Assembly: GCA_016879935.1 (NCBI GenBank)
Contig: JAACJQ010000195.1
Location: forward strand, 1-64,000
DNA length: 64,000 nt
Origin: Archangiaceae bacterium
Lineage (GTDB): Bacteria > Myxococcota > Myxococcia > Myxococcales > Myxococcaceae
Reading direction: 5' to 3'
Numbering within the stretch: position 1 is the stretch's first letter; every line of letters starts with the position of its first letter. The position numbers were made by a program, and so were the translations under genes. Below the pieces are notes generated by a model. That model saw only the letters and a list, made by a program, of their open reading frames with translations, had not been told where the DNA came from and made no database searches. Below, one piece after another: positions 9,038 to 24,524 of the stretch.

Positions 9038-10003
9038 TCACCGCAGGTCGTAGCGGGTCAGCACCGGCAGATGGTCGCTGGTCGTCGTCTTCGCGTCAGG
9101 AATCACCGCGGGCACGTTCACGACCTTGGCGGAGCCTTCCAGGAACCGGTCGGCCAGCTCGTTCGTCGCGAGGTGGTGGTCGATGGTCGACGTGAACGTG
9201 AGCGTGGTCGAGATGTTGCCCTTCGTGAGCGCGTCGGTCGTGAAGCGATAGCCCGCGTCGGAGAGGAACGGCGCGAACGGCGTGGCGCTTCGGCGGTACG
9301 TCGAGACGTCGAGGTCGTCGTTGAAGTCGCCCACCACCAGCACCCAGCGCGTCGGGTACTCGGTGTCGAGGAAGCGCTTGAGCGCGACGGCGGCTTCGGT
9401 GCGGCGCGTGTAGCCATCGAGGTTCGCCATCGCCTTGAAGTGCGCCACCAGCACCACGAGCGTGCGCGCGTGCCCGCCTTCGTCGAAGCGCAGCTTCACC
9501 TCGAGCGGAGGCCGGCCGCCGAACGACGCCTGCGCCTCGGTCAACACCACGCGCGCCGACTCGACGGTGAAGCGCCGGTGGTAGACGAGCGCGACCTTCT
9601 GCTCCTTCGCCCAGTAGAAGTCGTGGCCCTGCGTCACCGACGGGTCGGTCACCAGCAGGCCCCGGTGGTCGGGCAGCTTCGTCATCAGCGTCGCGAACGC
9701 GTCTTCCGAGACGACCTCGACCAGCCCTGCCAGGTCGGGCGCGGTCTGCCGGAGCACCTTCGCGACGTTCGCCTGCTGCAGCGCTTCGTCGGTCGGCCCC
9801 TCTTCCGCCGAGCCGAACCACTCGACGTTCCACGACATGACGTCGACGGTGTCGCTGCGGTCCTCCTTCGCGAGCCTCAACTCGGCAGTGACCTCGCCCT
9901 GCTCCGTGTCCTCGGGCGAGATGGTGATGGTGGCGGCAGCGTCTTCCACCGGGGTTCCACACGCGGCGAGCACGACGAGCAACGACCAGGTGATTCGCGA
10001 CAT
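9038..10003 (-). CDS. Endonuclease/exonuclease/phosphatase-fold lipoprotein
   Basis: ATG at 10003 has a GGAGG five bases upstream. The signal peptide ends in a lipobox (LVVLAAC), giving a 321-residue exported lipoprotein. Family motifs are all visible: VMSWNVEWFG with the metal-binding Asn and Glu, LVAHFKA, GDFNDDLD and the C-terminal SDHLPV. The fold covers nucleases and phosphodiesterases; the substrate cannot be told from sequence. The gene ends one base after the convergent broken M28 peptidase gene. It is divergent from the MocR regulator at 10098, and the shared upstream region holds the regulator's probable operator, so it may be a target. Confidence 0.85.
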   Translation of the reverse strand: MSRITWSLLVVLAACGTPVEDAAATITISPEDTEQGEVTAELRLAKEDRSDTVDVMSWNVEWFGSAEEGPTDEALQQANVAKVLRQTAPDLAGLVEVVSEDAFATLMTKLPDHRGLLVTDPSVTQGHDFYWAKEQKVALVYHRRFTVESARVVLTEAQASFGGRPPLEVKLRFDEGGHARTLVVLVAHFKAMANLDGYTRRTEAAVALKRFLDTEYPTRWVLVVGDFNDDLDVSTYRRSATPFAPFLSDAGYRFTTDALTKGNISTTLTFTSTIDHHLATNELADRFLEGSAKVVNVPAVIPDAKTTTSDHLPVLTRYDLR

Positions 10004-10045
10004 GACGGCCTCCAGAACGACTTCGAGTGCGCGCACCGTGCCTTC

Positions 10046-10095
10046 GACTGGTCTGCCGAAACAGGACCAGTCCGAGAATTTCCGGTAGACCAGTC
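10046..10095. promoter_or_regulatory. Probable MocR operator: three GACTGGTC/GACCAGTC half-sites
   Basis: The octamer GACTGGTC lies at 10046-10053 and its reverse complement GACCAGTC at 10065-10072 and again at 10088-10095. The first two form an inverted repeat, and the last two a direct repeat 23 bases apart. MocR/GabR-type regulators are known to bind direct repeats. The third copy ends three bases before the GTG of the regulator gene, which suggests autoregulation. Confidence 0.65.
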
Positions 10096-10097
10096 GA

Positions 10098-11519
10098 GTG
10101 TTCACGCTCGACCGGCGCTCCCACGTCGCCCTGCCCCAGCAGCTCGTGCAGCAGGTGGTGCTCGCGATTCGCTCGGGAGCGCTGAAGCCTGGCGCCGCCC
10201 TCGCCGGCACCCGCACCCTCGCAGACGAGCTCGGCGTGCATCGCAACACCGTGAACGCCGCCATCGACGAGCTCGCCGCGCAGGGGTGGGTCGAGAAGCG
10301 GCACGGGCGGGCGACGCGGGTGACGACGACGCTCCCGATTCCGCACGACGTCGAGGCTGGAGCGACGCGTGGGCTCGGCTTCGGCGTGCGCCCCTGGCCC
10401 GGCTCCTCGCGCGCGTTCGAGGCGGTGCCGAAGGGCGTGCTCGACTTCTCGTCGGGCCTGCCAGACCCGCGGCTGTTCGACGCGACGGCGTTGGCCCGCG
10501 CCTACCGCCGCTCGCTCCGTCACTCCAAAGGGCGCCTGCTCGGCTTCGGTCACCCCGCGGGAGACGAACGCCTTCGTCGCGCGCTCGCGGCCCAGCTGAG
10601 CGCCCGCCGCGGAATTCCCTGCACCGAAGACGACGTCGTCATCACGAGAGGCAGCCAGCTCGCGATGCACCTGCTCGCGCTCGCCCTCACGCGGCCGGGA
10701 GACACCATCGCCGTCGAGTCGCCCGGCTACCCCTCGTATCGAGATGCGTTCACGTGTCTCGGCGTTCGTGCGCTCGCGATTTCCGTCGATGACGAAGGGC
10801 TCGATGTCGAGAAGCTCGCGACGGTGAAGACGCCGCTGCGCGCAGTGCTGCTCACGCCGAACACGCAGGACCCGACGACGGTCACGCTCTCGGCTCGACG
10901 ACGACTCGCCCTGCTCGAGTTCGCGCGACGTCGCCGTGTGCCACTGCTCGAGCTCGACACCGACTTCGAGTTCACCTTCGAAGGGCCGGCCGGGCTTCCC
11001 CTCGCCTCGCAGGACCGGGCGGGCGTCGTCGTCTACGTGGGCACCTTGTCGAAGGCGCTCGCGCCCGGGCTGCGCACCGGCTTCGTCGTCGCGCCGAAGG
11101 AGCTGCGCGACACGCTGCTCGCGGTTCGTGGGCAGGTCGACCGCACCGGTGACGCCGGGCTCGAGCGCGCGCTCGCCGAGATGCTCGAAGACGGCGAAGT
11201 ACAGCGCCACTCCCTCAAGGCGAGGCGCGTGTTCCTCGAGCGGCGTGACCTGCTGCTGGAGCTGCTCCGGCGTGAACTCGGTGACGTGCTGTCGTTCGAG
11301 GTGCCGCGCGGTGGGCTCGGGCTGTGGGCGACGGTTTCGCGCTCCGTCGACGTCGAGGCGTGGGCCGCGCGCGCGCTGAACCACGGCGTTCGGTTCTTTC
11401 CCGGGAGCGCGTTCTCTCCCACCGGGCGGAAGCTGCATGCGCTGCGGCTCGGGTTCGCGCACCTGAACGAAACGGAGCTCGTCGAGGCCGTGCGCCGCCT
11501 CGTTCGCGCGCGCGCCTGA
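10098..11519 (+). CDS. MocR/PdxR-type regulator (GntR wHTH plus aminotransferase-like domain)
   Basis: GTG at 10098; 473 residues, the usual length for the family. Residues 1-75 are a GntR winged helix (LADELGVHRNTVNAAIDELAAQGW). The rest is a fold-type I aminotransferase domain with GSQLAMHLLA, ESPGYPSYRDAF, TPNTQDPT and the PLP-binding Lys region YVGTLSKALAPGLRTGF. Such regulators bind PLP or its amino-acid adducts and often control vitamin B6 or amino-acid genes. No B6 gene lies nearby. No Shine-Dalgarno site is seen before the GTG, where an operator half-site sits instead, so the message may be leaderless. Confidence 0.92.
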   Translation: MFTLDRRSHVALPQQLVQQVVLAIRSGALKPGAALAGTRTLADELGVHRNTVNAAIDELAAQGWVEKRHGRATRVTTTLPIPHDVEAGATRGLGFGVRPWPGSSRAFEAVPKGVLDFSSGLPDPRLFDATALARAYRRSLRHSKGRLLGFGHPAGDERLRRALAAQLSARRGIPCTEDDVVITRGSQLAMHLLALALTRPGDTIAVESPGYPSYRDAFTCLGVRALAISVDDEGLDVEKLATVKTPLRAVLLTPNTQDPTTVTLSARRRLALLEFARRRRVPLLELDTDFEFTFEGPAGLPLASQDRAGVVVYVGTLSKALAPGLRTGFVVAPKELRDTLLAVRGQVDRTGDAGLERALAEMLEDGEVQRHSLKARRVFLERRDLLLELLRRELGDVLSFEVPRGGLGLWATVSRSVDVEAWAARALNHGVRFFPGSAFSPTGRKLHALRLGFAHLNETELVEAVRRLVRARA

Positions 11520-11583
11520 TCGTGGTCATGCAGTTTCTGCGACTGAGTGCGCCCGCTCCGCCCAGACGACGACGGCGAGGAAG

Positions 11584-12255
11584 ATGCATCGACGCGTTGG
11601 CATGAAACGAGTCCTGAAGTGGTTGAGCGTGGCGCTGCTGGTGCTGCTCGTGCTGCCGCCGCTTGTCTGGGTGCTCGGCGTCAGACACGCGGCGATGTCG
11701 TGGGGCGCGAGCGCGACCGAGTGTTCGCAACCGCTCGCCGGTGACGAGCTGATTCCCAACCCCGAGCGGCAGACGACGCGCGGCATCTTCATCGCCGCGG
11801 CGCCCGAGGCCGTCTTCCCCTGGGTCGCGCAGATGGGCGCTGGCCGCGCGGCGTTCTACAGCCACGACTGGTTCGAGACGAACCTGGTGGGCTGCCCGCT
11901 GGTGAATGGCGAGCGCATCGTCGAGGCGTGGCAGACGAAGCCGGGAGACATCGTGCGCATGTGCCCCGAAGGCAGCGGCCCGCCGATGGTCTACGTGGTG
12001 AAAGAGGTGACGCCACCCAGCGCGTGGGTGATTGCCATCGAAGACAAGGGCGCTCCGGTGACGACGTGGGCCTTCGACCTTCGACGTGAAGGTACGGGCA
12101 CCCGGTTGCTGGTTCGCAACCGCACCGGTGTCGCGCAGTTCTGGCAGGAGCTCATCGAACCCGGCGTCGCGCTGATGGAGCACGGCATGCTCGAAGGCCT
12201 CAAGGCTCGCGCCGAGCGCAGCAGGCCAGACGCGGTGAGCCAACGCACGCCCTGA
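11584..12255 (+). CDS. Membrane-anchored SRPBCC-fold protein
   Basis: The 223-residue product has an N-terminal hydrophobic segment (about residues 9-32) and then a START/SRPBCC-like domain, recognised from IAAAPEAVFPWVAQMG, AFYSHDWFE and the C-terminal helix. The family binds hydrophobic ligands; nothing specific to this member is visible. ATG at 11584 has GAGGA only two bases upstream, while an ATG at 11602 has no clear site, so the start is uncertain by six codons. It follows the MocR gene by 64 bases on the same strand. Confidence 0.75.
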   Translation: MHRRVGMKRVLKWLSVALLVLLVLPPLVWVLGVRHAAMSWGASATECSQPLAGDELIPNPERQTTRGIFIAAAPEAVFPWVAQMGAGRAAFYSHDWFETNLVGCPLVNGERIVEAWQTKPGDIVRMCPEGSGPPMVYVVKEVTPPSAWVIAIEDKGAPVTTWAFDLRREGTGTRLLVRNRTGVAQFWQELIEPGVALMEHGMLEGLKARAERSRPDAVSQRTP

Positions 12256-12307
12256 GGCGTCTTCTGCACGACTTCGCGAAGCCAACGAACTGTCGGAGAC
12301 TCGGGCG

Positions 12308-13042
12308 ATGAAGACACTCGCGCTCGTCGCCGTGCTCGCCAGCTCGGCCTTCGCAGAGCCTCGCAAGCCCATCATCGCGTACTGGGTCATGCACCACGAC
12401 GTTCGCCCGCCGTCGGGAAAGCCGTGGGAACAGACGTTCTCGCTGCCGCACCTCGTCGCCTACGACGATGGCCTGGTGGTGGTGACGAGAGATGGTGAGG
12501 TGCGCTCGGTGATGCTGACGGGCGCCGAACGCGCGGCCCTCTTCGACGCCGGCGGCAGCGAGTTCTTCTCGTTGAAGGACAGCTACGAAGGCACCCGCGA
12601 GATGCACCCGCCCGCGCATCTCGTGACGCGCTGGAAAGGCGACGTCCGCAAGACGGTGCGCTTCTTCGGGCGGCTCGACGAACCGACACACCGAGCTGCG
12701 GCGCCGGCATCACTGCAGAAGGCGCTCGATGCGCTCTCGACGTGGCAGCACCCGCAGCTCAAACCGTACGAACCTGAGCTGCTCGCGCTGCGCGCCTGCC
12801 AGACGAAGGCAGCTCCTTTGAAGAAGGGCTGGCCGAGCGGCTGGCCCACGCCCGACCAGGGCAAGAAGGCGCTCGCAGCCGACTGCGTGTCGCTGACCCT
12901 GCCCGGCACCGAGAAGAAGCGCGCCGAAGCGCTGCTCACGAAGGGCAACGCCTTCACGGTGATTCAGCACCAGGGCGCGGCCTGGCTGGTCACGCTCGAG
13001 CGCTTCGAGTTGCCGGCCGAAGCCGCGTGGGAGGGCCGCTGA
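12308..13042 (+). CDS. Secreted protein of unknown function
   Basis: ATG at 12308; 244 residues. A signal peptide (VAVLASSAFA, probable cleavage after residue 16) precedes a soluble domain starting KPIIAYWVMHHD. Two cysteines lie in the C-terminal half, possibly forming a disulfide. No catalytic motif or known domain is recognised. It ends one base before the convergent CocE-type hydrolase gene. Confidence 0.75.
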   Translation: MKTLALVAVLASSAFAEPRKPIIAYWVMHHDVRPPSGKPWEQTFSLPHLVAYDDGLVVVTRDGEVRSVMLTGAERAALFDAGGSEFFSLKDSYEGTREMHPPAHLVTRWKGDVRKTVRFFGRLDEPTHRAAAPASLQKALDALSTWQHPQLKPYEPELLALRACQTKAAPLKKGWPSGWPTPDQGKKALAADCVSLTLPGTEKKRAEALLTKGNAFTVIQHQGAAWLVTLERFELPAEAAWEGR

Positions 13043-13043
13043 G

Positions 13044-15287
13044 TCAGCGCGGCATGCCCGTGAGGTTCACGTGCGGGCGAACGTCTCGGCACGGCTGACC
13101 ACGCAACGACGGGCACGGCGGGGCCATCGACGGCACCGTCACGTTCTGCACCACCGGCAGCACCAGCTTCGAGGCGTGCGCCGCGTCGGTGCCGACGAGG
13201 TAGGCCACTTCTCCCGTGAGGGGCTTGATGGCGAAGCGCCAGTCGGCGCGCGTGCCTCCGGGCGTGTCGACGGTGACGCGAACCTTCGAGCCCGCGCGGA
13301 GCACGTGCGCGAACCCCGCCGTGCCGATGCGAACCTCGGCCCACTGGTTGATGGGCAGCGGCGCCCAGTTCTCCTGCGAGTACGTCTGGTCGGGCCACAG
13401 CTCCGTCGCGTTCGGGCCCGGCTTGCGGTGACCGGCGCGCAGCCAGCCCGACTGCAGGTACACCTCTTTGCCGTCACTGCGCACTTCACTCAGCGTCACC
13501 TGCAGGTCGGCGCTCTCGACGGGAGACTGCAGCCACAAATCGACGCTCGCGGTGCCGAGCAGCACCGTGTCGGCGGTGAACGTGCCGCCTTCGAAGACGA
13601 TGGCGTGGTCCTGCATGGCGTCGCGCCATTCGTACTTCGGCAGCTTGTCCCAGACGTCTCCGCCCATGCCGAGAATGCCGCGCTGCCCGGCGAGCGGGTC
13701 GTAGAGGAACCGCGCCGGCAGGCTCATGGGCGAAGGCGTCGCGTCACCCAGCGTTCCATTGGGCTGGAAGAAGAGCGTCGTCGCCTGCTGCCCCTCGGGC
13801 GGCCACTGGCGGAAGCCGTGCGTGAAGGTGCCCCTCGGAGCGCCCAGGTCCTTCGCGTCTCCGGCGCCGCTCTCGAAGATGACCTTGAGCCGCGGCTCGG
13901 CCTTCCACGCCGCCACCGCTTCGTCGCGCGAGGTGAACTGCGTCCACTTCGTCTGGGGCAGCGTCTGCTTCGACTTGAAGACCTGGTCGAAGACGAAGGG
14001 GCTGAAGTTGCGGAACGTCGCCGGGTCTCTCGGCACGCGCCTGGCCACGAACAGCTCGAGAAACGCGTGCCACTCGGCCAGCACCTCGGGCGCAAAGCCG
14101 TCGATGTGCACGCCGTTGAGCGCGGTGAACCGCACCGCGTCGCTGCCGGTGAACTTGTCGAAGAGCAGGAAGAAGTACGGGCCGGTCTGCTCGTCGTGCC
14201 ACGCGCCGGTGAGGAAGGTGGGCACCTCGATGCGGTTCACGAAGAGCGCCGGGTCGTAGCGGTCGTGCTGGGCGGGGTCGTGGAACTCGATGAGCCGCGC
14301 CTGCGCCACGTTGTCGACGAGCTGGCCGTGCAGGAGCTGGTTCTCGCGGCACGTCTCGTCACCGCCGTCGACGCGCGCCTGCTCCCAGCCCTGGCCGTAC
14401 GGCACGGCCTTGCTGAGCACGTTCTTCACCCACGAGATGGCGAAGCCGTCGTTCAAGATGCCGCCGGGCAGCAGCGTCGTCGTGGTGCTGCCGATGACCG
14501 ACATGGGCGCGATGGCGGCGAGGCCGGGCGGGCGCTGCGCGGCGACGAAGAGCTGCGAGATGCCCGGGTACGAGAGGCCCACCATGCCGACCTGGTGGTG
14601 TTGCACCCAGCTCTGCGCCGCGACCGTCTCGATGACGTCGTAGCCGTCGAGCACCTGCAGCTGCTCGAAGTAGTCGTACGCGCCGCCAGAGCAGCCCGTG
14701 CCGCGCATGTTCACGCTGACCGTCGCGTAGTCCATCATGCCCGCGAAGAGCGCCGACGCGTCTTGCGGCGTCGCGCACACCACGGGGAACTCGTCGCAGA
14801 GAAACTCGAAGTCCTTGATGGGCTCGCCCGGCCGTGACGCCGCGTAGCCCGAGTAGTTCACCACCGTGGGGAACGGGCCCTTGCCCTTGGGCAGCGTCAC
14901 CCACGCCGACAGCTTCGTGCCGTCGCGCATGGTGAGGTAGTTGAAGCCCGCCTCGAGCTTCTGGCCCGTGTACAGCTCGGGCTTCGGCGGCAGCTGCTCG
15001 AGCGACTTCACCGTGAGGGGCCGCGTCTGCTCCTTCGCGCCCGCGACCTTTACCACGTAGCCCGTACCCGGCTCGAGCCCGCGCACCACGAGCGAGCCCA
15101 GCGCGTCGGCCACACCCGTCGTCACCGGCTTGCCGTTGCGGGAGATCTCGAGCGTCGCGCCCGGCTCGGCGTGCGTGACGTAGAGCTGCTGGAGCGTCTC
15201 GCGAACCTGGAAGGTGGGCTCGGGCGCCCCGCAGGCGACGGCGAACACCGCGAGCGGCAGCGACAGGAATCGTGAATGAATGGTCAT
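13044..15287 (-). CDS. CocE/NonD-type alpha/beta hydrolase lipoprotein (X-Pro dipeptidyl-peptidase S15 family)
   Basis: ATG at 15287 is preceded by GGGGAGA. A signal peptide with lipobox (VFAVAC) starts the 747-residue protein. After about 110 residues of beta-rich N-terminal sequence comes the S15 catalytic domain: Ser in GLSYPGIS, Asp in FLTGAWHDEQTG and His in NGVHIDGF. The C-terminal jelly-roll domain typical of the family (VDLWLQSPVESADLQVTLSEV) closes it. Relatives cleave X-Pro dipeptides, cocaine esters or glutaryl amides; the substrate is not predictable here. It is the last gene of a minus-strand run that starts near 24333. Confidence 0.9.
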   Translation of the reverse strand: MTIHSRFLSLPLAVFAVACGAPEPTFQVRETLQQLYVTHAEPGATLEISRNGKPVTTGVADALGSLVVRGLEPGTGYVVKVAGAKEQTRPLTVKSLEQLPPKPELYTGQKLEAGFNYLTMRDGTKLSAWVTLPKGKGPFPTVVNYSGYAASRPGEPIKDFEFLCDEFPVVCATPQDASALFAGMMDYATVSVNMRGTGCSGGAYDYFEQLQVLDGYDVIETVAAQSWVQHHQVGMVGLSYPGISQLFVAAQRPPGLAAIAPMSVIGSTTTTLLPGGILNDGFAISWVKNVLSKAVPYGQGWEQARVDGGDETCRENQLLHGQLVDNVAQARLIEFHDPAQHDRYDPALFVNRIEVPTFLTGAWHDEQTGPYFFLLFDKFTGSDAVRFTALNGVHIDGFAPEVLAEWHAFLELFVARRVPRDPATFRNFSPFVFDQVFKSKQTLPQTKWTQFTSRDEAVAAWKAEPRLKVIFESGAGDAKDLGAPRGTFTHGFRQWPPEGQQATTLFFQPNGTLGDATPSPMSLPARFLYDPLAGQRGILGMGGDVWDKLPKYEWRDAMQDHAIVFEGGTFTADTVLLGTASVDLWLQSPVESADLQVTLSEVRSDGKEVYLQSGWLRAGHRKPGPNATELWPDQTYSQENWAPLPINQWAEVRIGTAGFAHVLRAGSKVRVTVDTPGGTRADWRFAIKPLTGEVAYLVGTDAAHASKLVLPVVQNVTVPSMAPPCPSLRGQPCRDVRPHVNLTGMPR

Positions 15288-15369
15288 GTTTTCTCCCCGG
15301 GCGCGGGAAGTACTCCCGGCCCACGAGCCATGCAACTCGACCGCGGAAAAACCTCTTCGAGCCTCTGCT

Positions 15370-16155
15370 TCAGGGCGTGCAGGGCTTCACGATGCTCGGT
15401 GTTCCCGAGGTGTCGTCGATGCGGGAGACCCCACCCTGCATGGTCACCTCGGCAGAGAACGTGGCCTTCTCGGCGGCGCCCTTCACGTCGACCTTCACCG
15501 AGGTCGCGCCCAGCGACTTCACGTCGATGCCCACCTTCGCGAGGTCGTTCGAGTACGTGTCGAACTCGGCGAAGTACGACTTCTCGGCGATGTAGACGGC
15601 CTTCGCGGCCTTCTTGAGCTCGTCGGTGCACGTCGGCCTGGGCGGCGCGGGAGGCGCCATGGGCACCCACGCGCCCTCCTTCTTCTCGAAGAGCTCGACG
15701 TTCGACTGCAGCATCTTCGCGCTCTCGAGCTCGGACTCGAGGGTGCGCTGGTCGACGAAGGGCCCGCCCAGCAACACCAGCCGCTTTCCCGTCGTGCTGA
15801 CGAAGCCCGTCGAGCACCGGTTGCCCTGACCATCGAAGAAGTCGACCGTCGTCAGCGTCTCCGTGACGCGCACGAGCGCCTTCACCGCGTCGAACGACTT
15901 CGCGCCAGGCGGGAGCGCCTGCTCCTCGAGCACCGCCGCGGCCATGCGCTTGCGGTCCGCCGGAGCGACGGGCAACGCGTCGACGTAGGCGGCGATCTCC
16001 TTCTTGTTCGCGAGCAGCGCCTTGCGGTCACCACCCAGCACGAGCCACTTCGCCATGCGGGTGTCGACCTGCGTGACGAGGTCGGTGTTGTCCTTCACGG
16101 CGAGGCCACGCGGCGCCCCTCCGAGCACGGAGAGCGAGATGAGGAGCGAGAACAT
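15370..16155 (-). CDS. Secreted protein with a pilin-like C-terminal domain
   Basis: ATG at 16155; 261 residues with a short hydrophobic N-terminus. The middle part has no recognised domain. From about residue 175 the sequence CTDELKKAAKAVYIAEK followed by SYFAEFDTYSNDLAKVGI closely resembles the segment after the N-terminal helix of type IV prepilins. The prepilin leader and hydrophobic assembly helix are absent, so it should not assemble as a pilin. Two cysteines bracket this domain. It lies 12 bases downstream of the giant MopE/vWA frame and is probably co-transcribed. Confidence 0.7.
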   Translation of the reverse strand: MFSLLISLSVLGGAPRGLAVKDNTDLVTQVDTRMAKWLVLGGDRKALLANKKEIAAYVDALPVAPADRKRMAAAVLEEQALPPGAKSFDAVKALVRVTETLTTVDFFDGQGNRCSTGFVSTTGKRLVLLGGPFVDQRTLESELESAKMLQSNVELFEKKEGAWVPMAPPAPPRPTCTDELKKAAKAVYIAEKSYFAEFDTYSNDLAKVGIDVKSLGATSVKVDVKGAAEKATFSAEVTMQGGVSRIDDTSGTPSIVKPCTP

Positions 16156-16167
16156 GAGGAGCCCGTT

Positions 16168-22884
<6,717 letters not shown>

Positions 22885-22887
22885 GGC

Positions 22888-24333
22888 TTAGAAGAAGGCT
22901 CCGGCTTCGAGCGCGAAGAAGAAGCGGTTTTCCACCACCGTCAGACCGGGAAGCTCGGCCGAGAGTCGTGAGCCGCGGGCGCCGCCGCGGACGAAGAAGA
23001 CAGAAGCAGGTTTGAGCTCGAGCCACGCTTCACCAGCGAGCGAGAGCTTCGTCGAGGTGGCCGAGCTGCCCTGGAGGATTCGTGGGCCCGCGGCGACATC
23101 GAGCGCCAACAGGTTGCGGAAGAGCGGCTGACGAATTCTCAGCTGCGCGTCGATGCCTCGGTACGTCGCCGAGACGAGCGGCAGCGTGCAGGCGTCGAAG
23201 AGCGTGCGCTCCTGGCTCCAGCCGCCGCCGACGCCCACGCTGGGCGCGTACGTCGAGTCGGCCACCTTGAAGCGGTACGTGCCACGCACCTGCAGGTCGT
23301 CGTCGGTCATCGAGCAGTTGGTGCCCTGCGCCGCCCCTTCGATGCCCGTCGCCTTCACGAACGCCCGGCGGAAGTTCACCTCGACCTCGAGGTCGGCCCA
23401 CCGCTTCCCTGCCATCGAGGGAATGAACTGGAGCGGCTGCACCTGCGCATACACACCGACGCCGACGACGCCGTTGTTGCGCAGCTCGGCGAGCTGGCTG
23501 GCCGCTTCACCGCTGATGGAGAGGCCACGGAGCGCCGCGCCCGCTCCCACCGCGACGACGACGCGCGTCTTGTCGGGGTCGGCGCTCCACTCCTTCGGCG
23601 CCTGCTTCACCTCGAGCGGAGGCGCGTCGTTGATGTCTTCTTCAGGCGGCGGCGGGGGCGGTACGTCGGCGGCCGCGACGGCCGTGGCCGGCTTCTCTTT
23701 CGAGAGGTCGATGAGCGCCTTGCCCAGAATCGTCGCCAGGTCGTCGCCGTTCTTCTGCGTCAGCCCGCCTGCGTTGGCCACGTACAGCGGCTCGCCCTTC
23801 ACCACGCCTTCCGCGTCGTGAATCGTCGCGACCAGCGACGCCGTCTTGTTGAACTCGAGCAGCACGATGAAGCCGACGTTGGTGGCCTTGGCGAGCTTCG
23901 AGAGCCCCGCGGGCGTTCGCGCGAGCGCGACGGTGAAGCCCTCCTTCACGATGGCGCCCTGAATGAGGTCGGCGCCCAGCACCTTGCCTTCGAGCTGCTT
24001 GCCGAGGCTCGCGACGAACTTCTTGTGCGAGGCGTAGTCGAACTTGTCGAACGTCTTCTTGGTGTCGAAGCCGCTGAAGCCGCCCTGGCTCTGCGTCACG
24101 CGCACGATGGGCGGCAGCAGCAGCACCGCCTTCACGTCGGCGGTGGACGAGAGGTCGAGCTCGACGGGTTTCTCGGCCGGCTTCTCGACTGGCTTCGCCG
24201 CGGGCTTCTTCGGCTCGGCCTTCTTCTCGTCTTTCTTGTCAGGCGGAGACGACAGGTCGAGCTCGAACTGGGCGAAGGCAGTCGAAGCACAGACCACGAG
24301 CGAGGTCAGGACGACGCGACTGTGATGGATCAC
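22888..24333 (-). CDS. Exported protein with N-terminal soluble domain and C-terminal outer-membrane-barrel-like part
   Basis: GTG at 24333 has GAGG seven bases upstream and begins a good signal peptide (VVCASTAFA). The 481-residue product starts with two ELDLSS motifs separated by a Lys/Pro/Ala linker, continues with an alpha/beta domain (VKAVLLLPPIVRV), a Pro-rich linker (PPPPPPEED), and a C-terminal part of alternating beta strands that ends in Phe, as outer-membrane proteins do. I do not recognise a specific family. Its stop lies three bases before the giant MopE/vWA gene, so the two are almost certainly co-transcribed. Confidence 0.75.
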   Translation of the reverse strand: MIHHSRVVLTSLVVCASTAFAQFELDLSSPPDKKDEKKAEPKKPAAKPVEKPAEKPVELDLSSTADVKAVLLLPPIVRVTQSQGGFSGFDTKKTFDKFDYASHKKFVASLGKQLEGKVLGADLIQGAIVKEGFTVALARTPAGLSKLAKATNVGFIVLLEFNKTASLVATIHDAEGVVKGEPLYVANAGGLTQKNGDDLATILGKALIDLSKEKPATAVAAADVPPPPPPEEDINDAPPLEVKQAPKEWSADPDKTRVVVAVGAGAALRGLSISGEAASQLAELRNNGVVGVGVYAQVQPLQFIPSMAGKRWADLEVEVNFRRAFVKATGIEGAAQGTNCSMTDDDLQVRGTYRFKVADSTYAPSVGVGGGWSQERTLFDACTLPLVSATYRGIDAQLRIRQPLFRNLLALDVAAGPRILQGSSATSTKLSLAGEAWLELKPASVFFVRGGARGSRLSAELPGLTVVENRFFFALEAGAFF

Positions 24334-24433
24334 CGTGGAACCTCGAAACGCTCGGCGGAAGGGCGGCCCTGGAAACAGGCGACGACCGTCAAAGTGTAGA
24401 GAGCCGTGCACAGGCTGTCAGGGGCGTTGTTTG

Positions 24434-24458
24434 CGCACACGAAGCTACAGCGTGTGCG
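24434..24458 (-). terminator. Hairpin between genes, possible terminator
   Basis: CGCACACG at 24434-24441 pairs with CGTGTGCG at 24451-24458: an eight-base perfect stem with a nine-base loop. It lies about 75 bases downstream of the stop of the minus-strand gene at 24525. No T-run follows, so its role as a terminator is doubtful. Confidence 0.3.
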
Positions 24459-24524
24459 AATGAGGGCGGTCCGCCAGTTTCCCACGCGCGCGTGAGGGGA
24501 AACGCACAACGAGCGGTCACGACA

